Shown here in pieces: positions 1 to 8,862 of a DNA stretch of 64,000 nt. The notes beneath the pieces are model-generated. The model was given only the letters and a program-made list of their open reading frames with translations. It was not told the DNA's origin and did no database searches. The stretch is from Pinisolibacter aquiterrae (GTDB taxonomy: Bacteria; Pseudomonadota; Alphaproteobacteria; Rhizobiales; Ancalomicrobiaceae): assembly GCF_019160155.1 (NCBI RefSeq), contig NZ_JAFNIH010000019.1, forward strand, positions 372,001 to 436,000, given 5' to 3'. The first letter of the stretch is position 1, and every line of letters starts with the position of its first letter. The translations under genes and the position numbers were made by a program.

Positions 1-1177
1 CGCCGCCGGCGCCCTCTTCGTCCTCGACGGCGACCCGACCCCGGGCGACGCGAAACGCGTGCGCCTGCCCCATCCCGAGATCCTGGAGGCTGTCGAGGTC
101 GGTCATCACCTGTTGATCGACGACGGCAAGGTCAAGCTGCGCTGCGTCGAGAAGCGCGGCCACACCATCGTCGCCACCGTCGTCGTCGCCGGCCGCGTCT
201 CCGATCGCAAGGGCGTGTCGCTGCCCGACACCGACCTGCCGATCGGCGCCCTGACCGAGAAGGACCGCGCCGATCTCGACGCCGCCCTGGCCGAGAAGGT
301 CGACTGGATCGCCCTGTCCTTCGTCCAGCGCCCCGAGGATCTGGCCGAGGTCCGCAAGATCGCCAAGGGCCGCGCCGGCATCATGGCCAAGATCGAGAAG
401 CCGCAGGCGATCGAGCGCCTCGGCGAGATCATCGAACTGTCCGACGCGATCATGGTGGCGCGCGGCGATCTCGGCGTCGAAATGCCGCTCGAGCAGGTGC
501 CGGCGCTGCAGAAGCGCATCTCGCGCGCCTGCCGCAAGCTCGGCAAGCCGGTGGTGGTCGCCACCCAGATGCTGGAGAGCATGATCAACGCGCCGGTCCC
601 GACCCGCGCCGAGGTCTCCGACGTCGCCATCGCCGTCTACGAGAGTTCCGACGCGATCATGCTGTCGGCCGAGAGCGCCGCCGGCAAATACCCGGTCGAG
701 GCGGTGGCGATGATGAACGCGATCGCCGAGGCGACCGAGCGCGACCCGACCTGGCGCCAGATCGTCGCCGCCCAGCGCACCGAGCCGGAGGCGACCGGCG
801 CCGACGCCATCACCGCCGCCGCCCGCCAGATCGGCGAGACCCTCAACGTCGCCGCCATCGTCTGCCTGACCCAGTCCGGCTCGACCGGCCTGCGCGCCGC
901 CCGCGAGCGCCCCTTCACGCCGGTCGTGGCGCTGACCGCCTCGCCCGCCATGGCGCGTCGTCTCGCCCTCGTCTGGGGCGTCCACTGCGTGGTCGCGGCG
1001 GATGCCCGCGACGTCGACGACATGGTCGATCGTGCCTGCCGCATCGCCCATGGCGAGGGCTGGGCCCGCCCCGGCCAGCGCGTCATCGTCGTCGGCGGCG
1101 TGCCCTTCGGCACGCCCGGCTCGACCAACATGCTGCGCATCGCCTTCGTCGGCGCCGACGGCTCCGGGGCGCTCTGA
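1..1177 (+). CDS. pyk: Pyruvate kinase, C-terminal part (5' end outside window)
   Basis: Pyruvate kinase makes pyruvate and ATP from phosphoenolpyruvate and ADP in the last step of lower glycolysis and the Entner-Doudoroff route. The reading frame is open from base 2, so the true start lies upstream of the window. The visible part begins in the B domain (DGDPTPGDAKRVRLPHPEI) and runs through the catalytic barrel, with IMAKIEKP carrying the active-site lysine, IMVARGDLGVE, and VATQMLESM followed by PTRAEVSDVA. The C-terminal allosteric domain ends the protein. About 390 codons are visible of an expected 470-480. The KDPG aldolase at 28.4 kb supplies pyruvate to the same node of metabolism. Confidence 0.96.
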   Translation, partial: AAGALFVLDGDPTPGDAKRVRLPHPEILEAVEVGHHLLIDDGKVKLRCVEKRGHTIVATVVVAGRVSDRKGVSLPDTDLPIGALTEKDRADLDAALAEKVDWIALSFVQRPEDLAEVRKIAKGRAGIMAKIEKPQAIERLGEIIELSDAIMVARGDLGVEMPLEQVPALQKRISRACRKLGKPVVVATQMLESMINAPVPTRAEVSDVAIAVYESSDAIMLSAESAAGKYPVEAVAMMNAIAEATERDPTWRQIVAAQRTEPEATGADAITAAARQIGETLNVAAIVCLTQSGSTGLRAARERPFTPVVALTASPAMARRLALVWGVHCVVAADARDVDDMVDRACRIAHGEGWARPGQRVIVVGGVPFGTPGSTNMLRIAFVGADGSGAL

Positions 1178-1188
1178 GCCCGCGGGAA

Positions 1189-1557
1189 TCACGCCGCCGG
1201 TGGTTCCGGACGGGTCCACAGGAACACCGAGACGGCGACGAAGACCGCCGCCTGCACGCAGAGCAGCCACGCCGGCAGCCCCGCCACGGCGCCTACGACG
1301 AGCGTCGCGAGCATCACCAGCGCCGCCGTCCGCTTGGCCGAACGCGCCACCGCGCCGCGCTCGCGCCAATTGCGGATCGTCGGCCCGAATCGCCCATGCG
1401 CCAGCAGCCACGCCTCCGCCCTCGGCGACGACCGCGCGAAGGCCCAGGCCGCCAACAGCAGGAACGGCGTCGTCGGCAACAGCGGCAACACCGCCCCGGC
1501 GATCGCCAGACCGACCGAGCCGACGCCGATCCCCGCATAGAGCCCGCGCCGGATCAC
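1189..1557 (-). CDS. DUF454 (YbaN-like) inner-membrane protein
   Basis: This is a 122-residue membrane protein. Its first half contains [30 protein letters not shown] in pieces typical of the DUF454/YbaN family: a glycine-rich hydrophobic helix, a PLLPTTPF turn, then a charged segment and two more hydrophobic helices. The family function is unknown. The GTG start overlaps the stop codon of the upstream TPR gene as GTGA, so the two are probably translationally coupled. The gene converges on pyk with only 11 bases between the stops. Confidence 0.82.
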   Translation of the reverse strand: MIRRGLYAGIGVGSVGLAIAGAVLPLLPTTPFLLLAAWAFARSSPRAEAWLLAHGRFGPTIRNWRERGAVARSAKRTAALVMLATLVVGAVAGLPAWLLCVQAAVFVAVSVFLWTRPEPPAA

Positions 1558-2228
1558 AGCGGCCGCCCCTCGACCTCGAGCGTCAGCCGCTCCACCGTCT
1601 CGCTCACCCCCGGCAACTGCGGATCGGCCGCCTGCGCCCGGCGCGCGAGATCGAGCGCCGCCGCCGGCTCGCCCGCCCGCTCCCGCAGCGCCGCCGAGAC
1701 GAACAAGGCCGTCGCGTCGCTCGGATCGAGCCGCACCGCCGCGTCGAGATCGACCGCCGCCGGCCCGAAGGCGCCGCGTTCCACATGCACCAGACCGCGC
1801 AGACGCCGTCCCGCCGCCCAATGCGGCGCCACCGCGATCGCCGCGTCGAGAAGATCGAGCGCCGTGCCGACGTCGCCGGCCGCCCGCGCCGCGCCCGCCC
1901 GCGCCGTCAGGAGATCGGCCGCCGCGCTGTTCGAATGGAGACGCAGGATCTCGAGCCGTCGCCGCAGAGGCGCCGCCACCTCGGCCGTCTCCGCCTCGGC
2001 CAGGGCCCGGCGCAACGCCTCCGCCTCGACCGGCTGCTCGATCGCGGCCGCCGGCCGGTCGATCGGCGGCGCCGCGCCCGCCGGCATCCCGCCGCCGATC
2101 GCAAGGAAAGAGACGAGCACGGCCACCGCCGCGCGTCTCTTCCGCGCGGCGCGAAGGCAACCGCCGGAGAGCACGACGCGAACCGGCGGAGAGAATCGAA
2201 GGCGAGGCAGAAACGAAACGAGCCGCAT
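1554..2228 (-). CDS. Secreted TPR-repeat protein
   Basis: A protein of about 224 residues has an arginine-rich N-terminus, a hydrophobic stretch ([14 protein letters not shown]) ending in AGAAP that looks like a signal peptide, and then TPR-like helical repeats. Visible repeat segments include [23 protein letters not shown] and [31 protein letters not shown] repeats bind proteins; no partner can be named. The start is uncertain. The ATG at 2228 lies inside the 3' arm of a strong hairpin, and a GTG at 2174 would give a cleaner signal peptide but has no clear ribosome binding site. The gene is coupled to the DUF454 gene downstream. Confidence 0.7.
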   Translation of the reverse strand: MRLVSFLPRLRFSPPVRVVLSGGCLRAARKRRAAVAVLVSFLAIGGGMPAGAAPPIDRPAAAIEQPVEAEALRRALAEAETAEVAAPLRRRLEILRLHSNSAAADLLTARAGAARAAGDVGTALDLLDAAIAVAPHWAAGRRLRGLVHVERGAFGPAAVDLDAAVRLDPSDATALFVSAALRERAGEPAAALDLARRAQAADPQLPGVSETVERLTLEVEGRPL

Positions 2229-2260
2229 GAAGGGAGAATGCTCCCCTTCATGCGGCTCGT
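2218..2260 (-). terminator. Perfect 17-bp inverted repeat, probable rpmJ terminator
   Basis: Arms at 2218-2234 and 2244-2260 are perfectly complementary over 17 bp with a 9-base loop. On the minus strand the hairpin starts about 50 bases after the rpmJ stop and is followed by TTTCGTTTC, which fits an intrinsic terminator. The 3' arm contains the ATG used here as the start of the downstream TPR gene, so the hairpin could also limit that gene's translation. Confidence 0.65.
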
Positions 2261-2311
2261 CGAGATCACCCGGGATCCGGCGCGAAATCTCGCGCCTCGA
2301 TCGCGCGCGGC

Positions 2312-2437
2312 TCAGCCCTGACGGGCCTTGAAGCGCGGGTTGGTCTTGTTGATGACGTAGACGCGGCCCTTCCGGCGCACCAGACGATTGTCGCGGTGAC
2401 GGGTACGGAGCGACTTCAGCGAGTTCTTGATCTTCAT
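2312..2437 (-). CDS. rpmJ: 50S ribosomal protein L36
   Basis: This 41-residue protein begins [20 protein letters not shown] and ends [12 protein letters not shown]. This is the longer L36 form usual in alphaproteobacteria. L36 is a small basic protein of the large ribosomal subunit. The protein has no cysteine at all, so it cannot bind zinc through the Cys/His site of classical L36. An asparagine stands at position 17 (RDN), where related alphaproteobacterial proteins as I recall them often have cysteine. A strong hairpin that fits a terminator lies about 50 bases downstream. Confidence 0.95.
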   Translation of the reverse strand: MKIKNSLKSLRTRHRDNRLVRRKGRVYVINKTNPRFKARQG

Positions 2438-3041
2438 CGTCTGATACCGAACGGTTGATCGACATGGAGGCCGTGACCCCCACCCCGATGCCGTCGTCGC
2501 CGGACGCCCCCTTCGGAGCCTCCTCGTCGACGGCGAGGAACATGCGAGAACGAGCGCGGTCGCCCGCGCTCGCTCGTGAATTCGAGCGGGACCATAGGGA
2601 TGCCGCCGCCGCCTGTCAATCGGTCCCGCACGCGATCCCGGGCTTTCCCGCGACGAAACGAGGCCTCCGGACCCTCCGCCCGCCGGGCGGACCGCTGCCC
2701 TCGCCCACCCCCGTCCGAAGGGCCACGCCGGGAGCCGCTTCGGCCCCGATTCCCGCGTCCGCGGGCCGAAATTGTTAACAGCCCCTCGCCGCCGCGTCTC
2801 CGTGATTTCGTCTATTCATCCTTCGTAAACCATCATATGGCGCCCGAAATTCGAATGAAAACAACGCCGAGCGGATCGATAACAGAAACAGATCTCAACG
2901 AAATATGAAGTACACGATTCGTTAACCAAGGCTGTTTACTGATTTTTTCCTGTAAAATTCGAAGGAAAATATTGCCGACTGCCTCGACGTCAAGTTCACG
3001 GTAGACCTGGGCTGGGACTACACCAACCGTGGATCGAAGCG
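2438..3041. other. Intergenic region between rpmJ and bcsA
   Basis: This stretch has no convincing gene. The rpmJ-proximal part contains a 9-bp hairpin (arms 2551-2559 and 2564-2572, four-base loop) in what would be the rpmJ 5' region. From about 2770 to 2970 the sequence becomes clearly AT-rich for this genome, with GTTAAC, GTTTACTGATTTTTTCCTGTAAAAT and GAAATATG blocks. It therefore probably carries the promoter and control region of the cellulose operon. I could not fix a single convincing -35/-10 pair. bcsA has only a weak Shine-Dalgarno sequence, GGATCGAAGCG before ATG. Confidence 0.5.
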
Positions 3042-5273
3042 ATGCCGCCCATCACCACTCTGCTCACCTGGTCGATCGCGACGATCGCCGTGCTCGCTCT
3101 GGCGACCAGCCCGGTCGGCGTCGAGACACAGTTGGTCTGTGGCGTCGCCGTGGTGGCCGCCATGGTGATTCTCCGCCGCACCGCGCCGACGCCGGTGCGC
3201 CGCCAGATCTATCTGGCGCTCGGCACGCTGGTGGTGTTGCGCTACGTGTGGTGGCGCACCACCGAGACGCTGCCGTCGATGTCGGACCCGGTCGGATTCG
3301 GCTTCGGCCTCGCGCTCTGGGCGGCCGAGATGTTCTGCGTCGGCATGTTGTTCGTCAGCCTGTTCGTGGTCGCCGCGCCCGTGCGCCGTCCCCCGACCCG
3401 TCGTCTCACCGCCGCGCAGAGCCCCAAGGTCGACGTCTACGTTCCGACCTACAACGAATCGGCCGACCTGATCGCCGCCACCCTCGCCGCCGCCGTGTCG
3501 ATGGACTATCCGGCCGACAAGCTGCGGGTCTATCTGCTCGACGACGGCGGCACCGATCAGAAGCGCAATTCCGCCGACCCCGTCGCCGCCGCCGCCGCCC
3601 ATGCGCGCCATGCCGAGATGAAGGAACTGGCCGCCCGCCTCGGCGCCACCTATCTCACCCGCGAGCGCAACGTCCACGCCAAGGCCGGCAACCTCAACGC
3701 CGCCCTCGCCCACACCGACGGCGACCTGATCGCGGTCTTCGACGCCGACCACGCCCCGACCCACGATTTCCTCCAGGAGACGGTCGGTCACTTCGCCGAC
3801 GACCCCAAGCTGTTCCTGGTCCAGACCCCGCACTTCTTTCTCAATCCCGACCCGATCGAGAAGAATCTGTCGACCTGGGCGCGGATGCCGTCCGAGAACG
3901 AGATGTTCTATTCGGTGATCCAGCGCGGTCTCGATCGCTGGGACGCCACCTTCTTCTGCGGCTCGGCCGCGGTGCTGCGGCGCTCCGCCGTCGACGAGGC
4001 CGGCGGCTTCTCCGGCGTCACCATCACCGAGGATTGCGAGACCGCGCTCGACCTCCACGCGCGCGGCTGGCATTCCCGCTTCGTCGACAAGCCGATGATC
4101 GCCGGTCTCCAGCCGGAGACGCTCGCCTCCTTCATCGGTCAGCGCTCGCGCTGGTGCCAGGGCATGATCCAGATCCTGCTCCTGAAGAACCCGCTGATGA
4201 AGCGCGGCCTCAGCCTGCCGCAGCGCATCGCCTATGCCTCGAGCGCGCTGTTCTGGCTGTTCCCGCTGCCGCGCCTCGCCTTCGTGGTCGCGCCGCTGCT
4301 CTACATCTTCTTCGGCGTGAAGCTCTACGTCGCCAACGTCCACGAGTTCATCGCCTACACGGTCTCCTACATGATCGTGAACATGCTGATGCAGAACTAT
4401 CTCTACGGCCGCGTGCGCTGGCCCTGGATCAGCGAGCTCTACGAATACGTCCAGATGCCCTATCTCGCCGGCGCCATCCTGTCGGTGATCCGCAATCCGA
4501 GGAAGCCGACCTTCAACGTCACGGCCAAGGGCCTGACCACCGAGAAGGCTCAGCTCTCCGAATTGGCGCCGCGCTATTTCGCCATCTTCGGCGTGCTCGC
4601 CGTCGCCTCCGCCGTCGCCTTCCAGCGCTTCTTCGTCGACCCCGAGGCCAACGACCTGATGCTGGTGGTCGGCCTGTGGAACACGTTCAACCTGATCATC
4701 GCCGGCGTCGCCCTCGGTGTCGTCGCCGAGAAGCCGGAGCGCCGCCGCAACCAGCGCCTCGACATCACCCGCAAGGCCGAGCTGCTCGTCGCCGGCGACA
4801 GCGTCCAGGTGGTGATCGAGGACGTCTCGATCGGCGGCGTGCGCCTGCGTCCGCTCGGCGCCACCCTCGGCGGCCCGCGCATCAACGGCGCCGTCGCCAC
4901 CCTCCTGGTCGATCGTCCCGGCCGGCCCCAGCCGACGCCGATCACCGTCATCGTCCGCCGCGTCGCCACCGACGAGAGCGGGCAGTTCCTCGGCATGGAG
5001 TTCAGGGAGCTGACCAGCGCCGGCTACGTCGCCGTGGCCGAGCTGATGTACGGCCAGGCCGCCGTGCTCGACAGTTTCCGCGAGCGCCGCCGCTCCGGCC
5101 GCAGCCTCTTCGCCGGCACGCTCCAGTTCCTCGGCTGGGCGGTATCCCAGACCGGCCGTGCGGTGAAGATCGCCGCCAAGGAACGCGCCGAGCCGACCCC
5201 GGTCGAGATACCCGTCGCCGTCGAGGAGCCCCGGCCGATCCCGGTGCCCCTCGAGAAGACCCGCTTCGCCTGA
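3042..5273 (+). CDS. bcsA: Cellulose synthase catalytic subunit (UDP-forming)
   Basis: BcsA polymerises glucose from UDP-glucose into beta-1,4-glucan and extrudes it through its own membrane channel. The 743 residues show N-terminal membrane helices, then the family 2 glycosyltransferase core: VYVPTYNE near 130, the first aspartates at 167-168 (LLDDGG), FDADHA with D234 and D236, TED ending at D331, and QRSRW at 367-371. Further membrane helices follow. A PilZ domain has the RxxxR motif at 568-572 and DxSxxG at 594-599, which bind cyclic di-GMP and relieve autoinhibition. It is the first of five genes, and its stop TGA shares its last A with a possible bcsB start. Confidence 0.97.
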   Translation: MPPITTLLTWSIATIAVLALATSPVGVETQLVCGVAVVAAMVILRRTAPTPVRRQIYLALGTLVVLRYVWWRTTETLPSMSDPVGFGFGLALWAAEMFCVGMLFVSLFVVAAPVRRPPTRRLTAAQSPKVDVYVPTYNESADLIAATLAAAVSMDYPADKLRVYLLDDGGTDQKRNSADPVAAAAAHARHAEMKELAARLGATYLTRERNVHAKAGNLNAALAHTDGDLIAVFDADHAPTHDFLQETVGHFADDPKLFLVQTPHFFLNPDPIEKNLSTWARMPSENEMFYSVIQRGLDRWDATFFCGSAAVLRRSAVDEAGGFSGVTITEDCETALDLHARGWHSRFVDKPMIAGLQPETLASFIGQRSRWCQGMIQILLLKNPLMKRGLSLPQRIAYASSALFWLFPLPRLAFVVAPLLYIFFGVKLYVANVHEFIAYTVSYMIVNMLMQNYLYGRVRWPWISELYEYVQMPYLAGAILSVIRNPRKPTFNVTAKGLTTEKAQLSELAPRYFAIFGVLAVASAVAFQRFFVDPEANDLMLVVGLWNTFNLIIAGVALGVVAEKPERRRNQRLDITRKAELLVAGDSVQVVIEDVSIGGVRLRPLGATLGGPRINGAVATLLVDRPGRPQPTPITVIVRRVATDESGQFLGMEFRELTSAGYVAVAELMYGQAAVLDSFRERRRSGRSLFAGTLQFLGWAVSQTGRAVKIAAKERAEPTPVEIPVAVEEPRPIPVPLEKTRFA

Positions 5274-5317
5274 TGGCGACCGAGCCCACCACGGCCCGAC
5301 CGATGAGAGGATCCGCC

Positions 5318-7726
5318 ATGCCGGTTCGCCCGCTCCGTTCGCCCCTGCCGCGTGCCGCCGTCGCCGCCGTTCTCCTCGGCGCCCTGGCCTCGATCGAGGC
5401 CGCAGCCGCGCCGCGGGGCGAGCCCGCGCCGTCGCCGGTCACCACCGGCTCGTCTGCCGCCGGTCAGTCGATCGTCACGGTCGCCACCGAGACCGGCACC
5501 CTGCGCCGTCTGCCCTCGATCGGCCGCTCCACCAAGCTGACCGGCGAGAACGACCACCTCACCTGGCCTGTGTGGCTGACCGCGGCCGAGGCGGCGAGCG
5601 CCCCGCGCCTGCGCCTCACCCATGTCGCCGCCGTCTCGGTGATGCCGGAGGGTTCGCGCCTCACCGTCTTCGTCGACGGCAAGTCGGTCGGCTCCTTCCC
5701 GATCGCCACCAACGGCGGCGCCAAGACCGTCGAGCTGACACTCCCCGCCGGCACGCTCCACGCCGGCTGGAACGATCTGCGCGTCGAGGCCGAACAGCGC
5801 CACCGCGTCGAATGTTCCGCCGCCTCGACCTATGAACTGTGGACCGAGATCGACCGCGCCCGCACCGGCCTCGTCTTCCCGCAGACCTTCGCGCCCGAGC
5901 GCCGCAGCCTCGCCGACGTCGCCGACGTCGCCCCCGACGCGAGCGGCCGCGTCCGCATCCGCCTCGTCACCGCGACCGATCCCGACCCGGCCCGCCTCGC
6001 CCGCGCCCTGCGCCTCGCGCAGGCGGTATCGCTCGCCGGCGGCTTCCTCGACCCCGTCGTCTCGGTGGTGCGCGCGCCCGAGAAGGGACCCGGCATCGAT
6101 CTCCTGATCGGCGCTCAGGCCCGCGCCGGGCTGGGCGCCACCGCCGCGCTGCCCGCCGACGTCGTCGCCCTGATCGACGATCCCGATCCGACCCGCCTCA
6201 CCCTGGCGGTGCCGGAGGACGCGACCGCGATCGACCGCGTCGTCGCCGACTTCACCGCCGCCGCCGACCATCCGGAAGGCAGCCCCGCCGGCCTTCGCGC
6301 CCGCGCCGCGCTCGGCGGCCTGCCCGTCGCCGGCGGCGAGGGCCACACCCTCGCCGAACTCGGCGCCACCTCGACCGAATTCTCCGGCCGCCTGTTCCGC
6401 ACCGCCGTCGACCTGCGCCTGCCGGCCGATCTCTATGCCGCCGACTACGCCAAGGTGTCGCTGAAGCTCGCCGGCGGCTACGCCCCCGGCCTCGATCGCG
6501 CGAGCCGCCTCACCCTGCGCGTCAACGGCCGTCAGATCGCCGGTATGCCGCTGTCGAACAAGGCCGGCGAGATCTTCTCCGACCGCGCCCTGAAGATCCC
6601 GCTCTCCGCCTTCCGCCCCGGCCGCAACCGGCTGGAGATCGAGGCGAGCGTGCCGCACGGCGACGACGAGACTTGCGATCCCGCCCTCCAGATCGATGCC
6701 GCCAAGCGTTTCCTCTTCGTCGACCGCAGCGAGATCGTCTTCCCGGCCTTCGCCCGGATCGCCCATCTGCCCGACCTCGGCGCGACCGGCGCCGGCGTCT
6801 TCGCGAGCCTCGACGCCGAGACCCGCCCGACCGTGTGGATGCCGCGCCCCGATCGCGGCACCGTCTCGGCGCTCGCCACGCTGCTGACCCGCATCGCCAC
6901 CGCCGACGGCCGCGTCGGCGTGCCCGAGATCGCCTATCGCAACCCGCCCGCCGACGCCCCCTCGGCCTGGGTCGTCGGCGCCTTCGCCGACCTGCCCGGC
7001 ACCATCGCCGGCGCCGTCGGCATCGAGCCCGTGGCGATCCGCGACGCCTGGAGCCGGCGCCCCGCCGCCGATCGCGTCTCCGAGGCGGCCCCGGCCGCGT
7101 CCGATCCCCTCGCCCGCCGCGTCGACGCGCTGCGCCTCGCCGCCCTCGAGGAGGCCTTCGATCCGATCGTCACCGGCACGCTCCAGTTCCGCCCGACCGC
7201 CCCCGCCGACGGCAAGACCGACCTCGTCGACCAGTGGCGCCGCTCGATGGAGAGCCCGTGGTCGCCGGCCGCCTTCGTGCGCGGCGCGGAATCCCAGATC
7301 CGCCGAGCCCTCGGTCCGGTCCTGGGCGGCGAGCCCGCCGGCCCCGCCTTCGCCCCCACGGCCACCACCGGCGTCGTCTTCGCCCAGGCTCTTTCCGGCG
7401 GCGGCGGCGTCTGGACGCTGACCACCGCCGCCACCGCGACCGCCCTCGCCGAGGGCGTCGAGATCCTCACCGAGGCCGAGCGCTGGGGCGAGCTTTCCGG
7501 CAAGGCCGCCGCCTGGGACCGGGTCGACGAAAAGCTCCAGACCGCCCCGACGGATGCTCGCGCCTTCTTCCCCACCACGGCCGCGAACCCCGGCAACTTC
7601 CGCCTGATCGCCGCCGGCTGGGTCGGCGAGCACCCGATCGTCTTCGTCGCCTTCGCGCTCCTCGCCGCCGGCCTGCTCGGTTTCTCCACCGCGCGCCTCA
7701 TCCCCCACGTGGGAGTGCGCTCGTGA
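5318..7726 (+). CDS. bcsB: Cellulose synthase periplasmic subunit BcsB
   Basis: BcsB is the periplasmic partner of BcsA; its C-terminal membrane anchor is needed for synthase activity and its body guides the glucan out. The protein has a signal peptide (hydrophobic AAVAAVLLGALASIEAAAA), a long periplasmic region with repeated carbohydrate-binding-like and ferredoxin-like segments, and one C-terminal membrane helix (PIVFVAFALLAAGLLGF). I chose the ATG at 5318 because GAGAGG lies 7 bases upstream and the signal peptide starts directly. An ATG at 5273 overlapping the bcsA stop would add 15 residues. The stop overlaps the bcsZ GTG as GTGA. Confidence 0.93.
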   Translation: MPVRPLRSPLPRAAVAAVLLGALASIEAAAAPRGEPAPSPVTTGSSAAGQSIVTVATETGTLRRLPSIGRSTKLTGENDHLTWPVWLTAAEAASAPRLRLTHVAAVSVMPEGSRLTVFVDGKSVGSFPIATNGGAKTVELTLPAGTLHAGWNDLRVEAEQRHRVECSAASTYELWTEIDRARTGLVFPQTFAPERRSLADVADVAPDASGRVRIRLVTATDPDPARLARALRLAQAVSLAGGFLDPVVSVVRAPEKGPGIDLLIGAQARAGLGATAALPADVVALIDDPDPTRLTLAVPEDATAIDRVVADFTAAADHPEGSPAGLRARAALGGLPVAGGEGHTLAELGATSTEFSGRLFRTAVDLRLPADLYAADYAKVSLKLAGGYAPGLDRASRLTLRVNGRQIAGMPLSNKAGEIFSDRALKIPLSAFRPGRNRLEIEASVPHGDDETCDPALQIDAAKRFLFVDRSEIVFPAFARIAHLPDLGATGAGVFASLDAETRPTVWMPRPDRGTVSALATLLTRIATADGRVGVPEIAYRNPPADAPSAWVVGAFADLPGTIAGAVGIEPVAIRDAWSRRPAADRVSEAAPAASDPLARRVDALRLAALEEAFDPIVTGTLQFRPTAPADGKTDLVDQWRRSMESPWSPAAFVRGAESQIRRALGPVLGGEPAGPAFAPTATTGVVFAQALSGGGGVWTLTTAATATALAEGVEILTEAERWGELSGKAAAWDRVDEKLQTAPTDARAFFPTTAANPGNFRLIAAGWVGEHPIVFVAFALLAAGLLGFSTARLIPHVGVRS

Positions 7727-8862
7727 CGTGGACCCCGTTCGGTGCCCGCCCCCTCGTCCGTCTCGCGCCGGTCGCCGCCCTGGTGCTGGCGATCGTCGCG
7801 GCGCTCTCGCTGGTCGGCCGGCCCGAGACCACGCGCGCCGTCGCCGCGCCCCGGGCGACCGACGTGACCCTGCGCGGCGCCCTGCCGGTGCCCGGCCTGT
7901 GGACCGCCTATGCGGCCCGCTTCGTCACCCCCGAGGGACGGGTCGTCGACGACGTCAACGGCGGCATCAGCCATTCCGAGAGCCAGGGCTACGGCCTGAT
8001 CCTCGCGCTCGCCGCCGACGACCGCGACGCCTTCCGCCGGATCTGGACCTGGACCCGGGCCAATCTCTATCTGCGCAAGGACGGCCTCGCCTCGTGGCGC
8101 TGGCAGCCCGGCCCCGCCCCCAATGTGCGCGACCCCAACAACGCCACCGACGGCGACCTCCTCGTCGCCTGGGCGCTCACCGTCGCCGGCGAGGCGTGGT
8201 CCGAACCCGCCTTCACCCTCGCCGGCCGCCGCATCGCCCATGCCGTCTACGACCGGACGGTGATCCGCACCGGCTTCGGCCCCGCCCTGCTGCCCGCCGT
8301 CGACGGGTTCCGCGCCGGCGACCGCAAGGACGGCCCGGTGGTGAACCCGTCCTACTGGGTCTTCCCCGCCCTCGCCGACCTCGACCGCGCCGTGCCCGAT
8401 CGCGACTGGAAGGCCGTGGCGGCGACTGGCCACGCGATCCTCGCCGCCACCCGCATCGGTTCGACCGGCCTGCCGCCCGAATGGGCCTCGCTTTCCGGCA
8501 AGGACGTCGCCGCCGCCGACGGCTTCCCGGCGGTCTTCGGCTACAACGCGCTGCGCGTGCCGCTCTACATCGCCTGGACCGCCGAGCATCGCCGCGAGAG
8601 CCTCGCCCCCTTCATGGCCCGCTGGTCGGTCGAGGGGACGGCGCGCCCCCCTCTCGCCGTCGTCGACCTGACCAGCGGCCGTGATCTCGAGCCCTTCGCC
8701 GACCCCGGCTATCGCGCCGTCGCCGCTCTCGTCGCCTGCAGCCTCGAGGGCACCCGCGTGCCCGACGACCTGCGCACCGCCGACGTCGACCACTACTACC
8801 CCGCGACCCTGCGCGCCCTCGCGCTGGTCGCGGTCAACATGAGGCATCCGACATGCTGGTGA
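7723..8862 (+). CDS. bcsZ: Periplasmic endo-1,4-beta-glucanase, glycoside hydrolase family 8
   Basis: BcsZ cuts nascent cellulose and is usual in bacterial cellulose operons. The 379 residues start with a hydrophobic export segment (VAALVLAIVAALSLVG) and continue as a GH8 alpha/alpha barrel. The conserved segment GGISHSESQGYG carries the catalytic acid glutamate at about residue 86. NNATDGDLLVAWAL carries the catalytic aspartate at about 143. The GTG start overlaps the bcsB stop and has GGGAG just upstream. The 3' end overlaps the next gene by 10 bases. Confidence 0.94.
   Translation: MTWTPFGARPLVRLAPVAALVLAIVAALSLVGRPETTRAVAAPRATDVTLRGALPVPGLWTAYAARFVTPEGRVVDDVNGGISHSESQGYGLILALAADDRDAFRRIWTWTRANLYLRKDGLASWRWQPGPAPNVRDPNNATDGDLLVAWALTVAGEAWSEPAFTLAGRRIAHAVYDRTVIRTGFGPALLPAVDGFRAGDRKDGPVVNPSYWVFPALADLDRAVPDRDWKAVAATGHAILAATRIGSTGLPPEWASLSGKDVAAADGFPAVFGYNALRVPLYIAWTAEHRRESLAPFMARWSVEGTARPPLAVVDLTSGRDLEPFADPGYRAVAALVACSLEGTRVPDDLRTADVDHYYPATLRALALVAVNMRHPTCW

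Noticed and set aside
2441-2460. TGATACCGAACGG near the rpmJ start as a third copy of the stop-codon element
   Set aside because: Only the first nine bases agree. Core and hairpins are absent, and it lies upstream of a start rather than on a stop.
1189-2543. A single long fused minus-strand protein from 2543 to 1189
   Set aside because: The two products are in different frames joined by a GTGA overlap, and the stretch upstream of 2228 overlaps rpmJ and has no coding pattern.
5024-7708. Very long open frame on the minus strand opposite bcsB
   Set aside because: High GC content leaves antisense frames open. The translation is Gly/Asp/Arg-rich low complexity, and the plus-strand frame encodes a clear BcsB.
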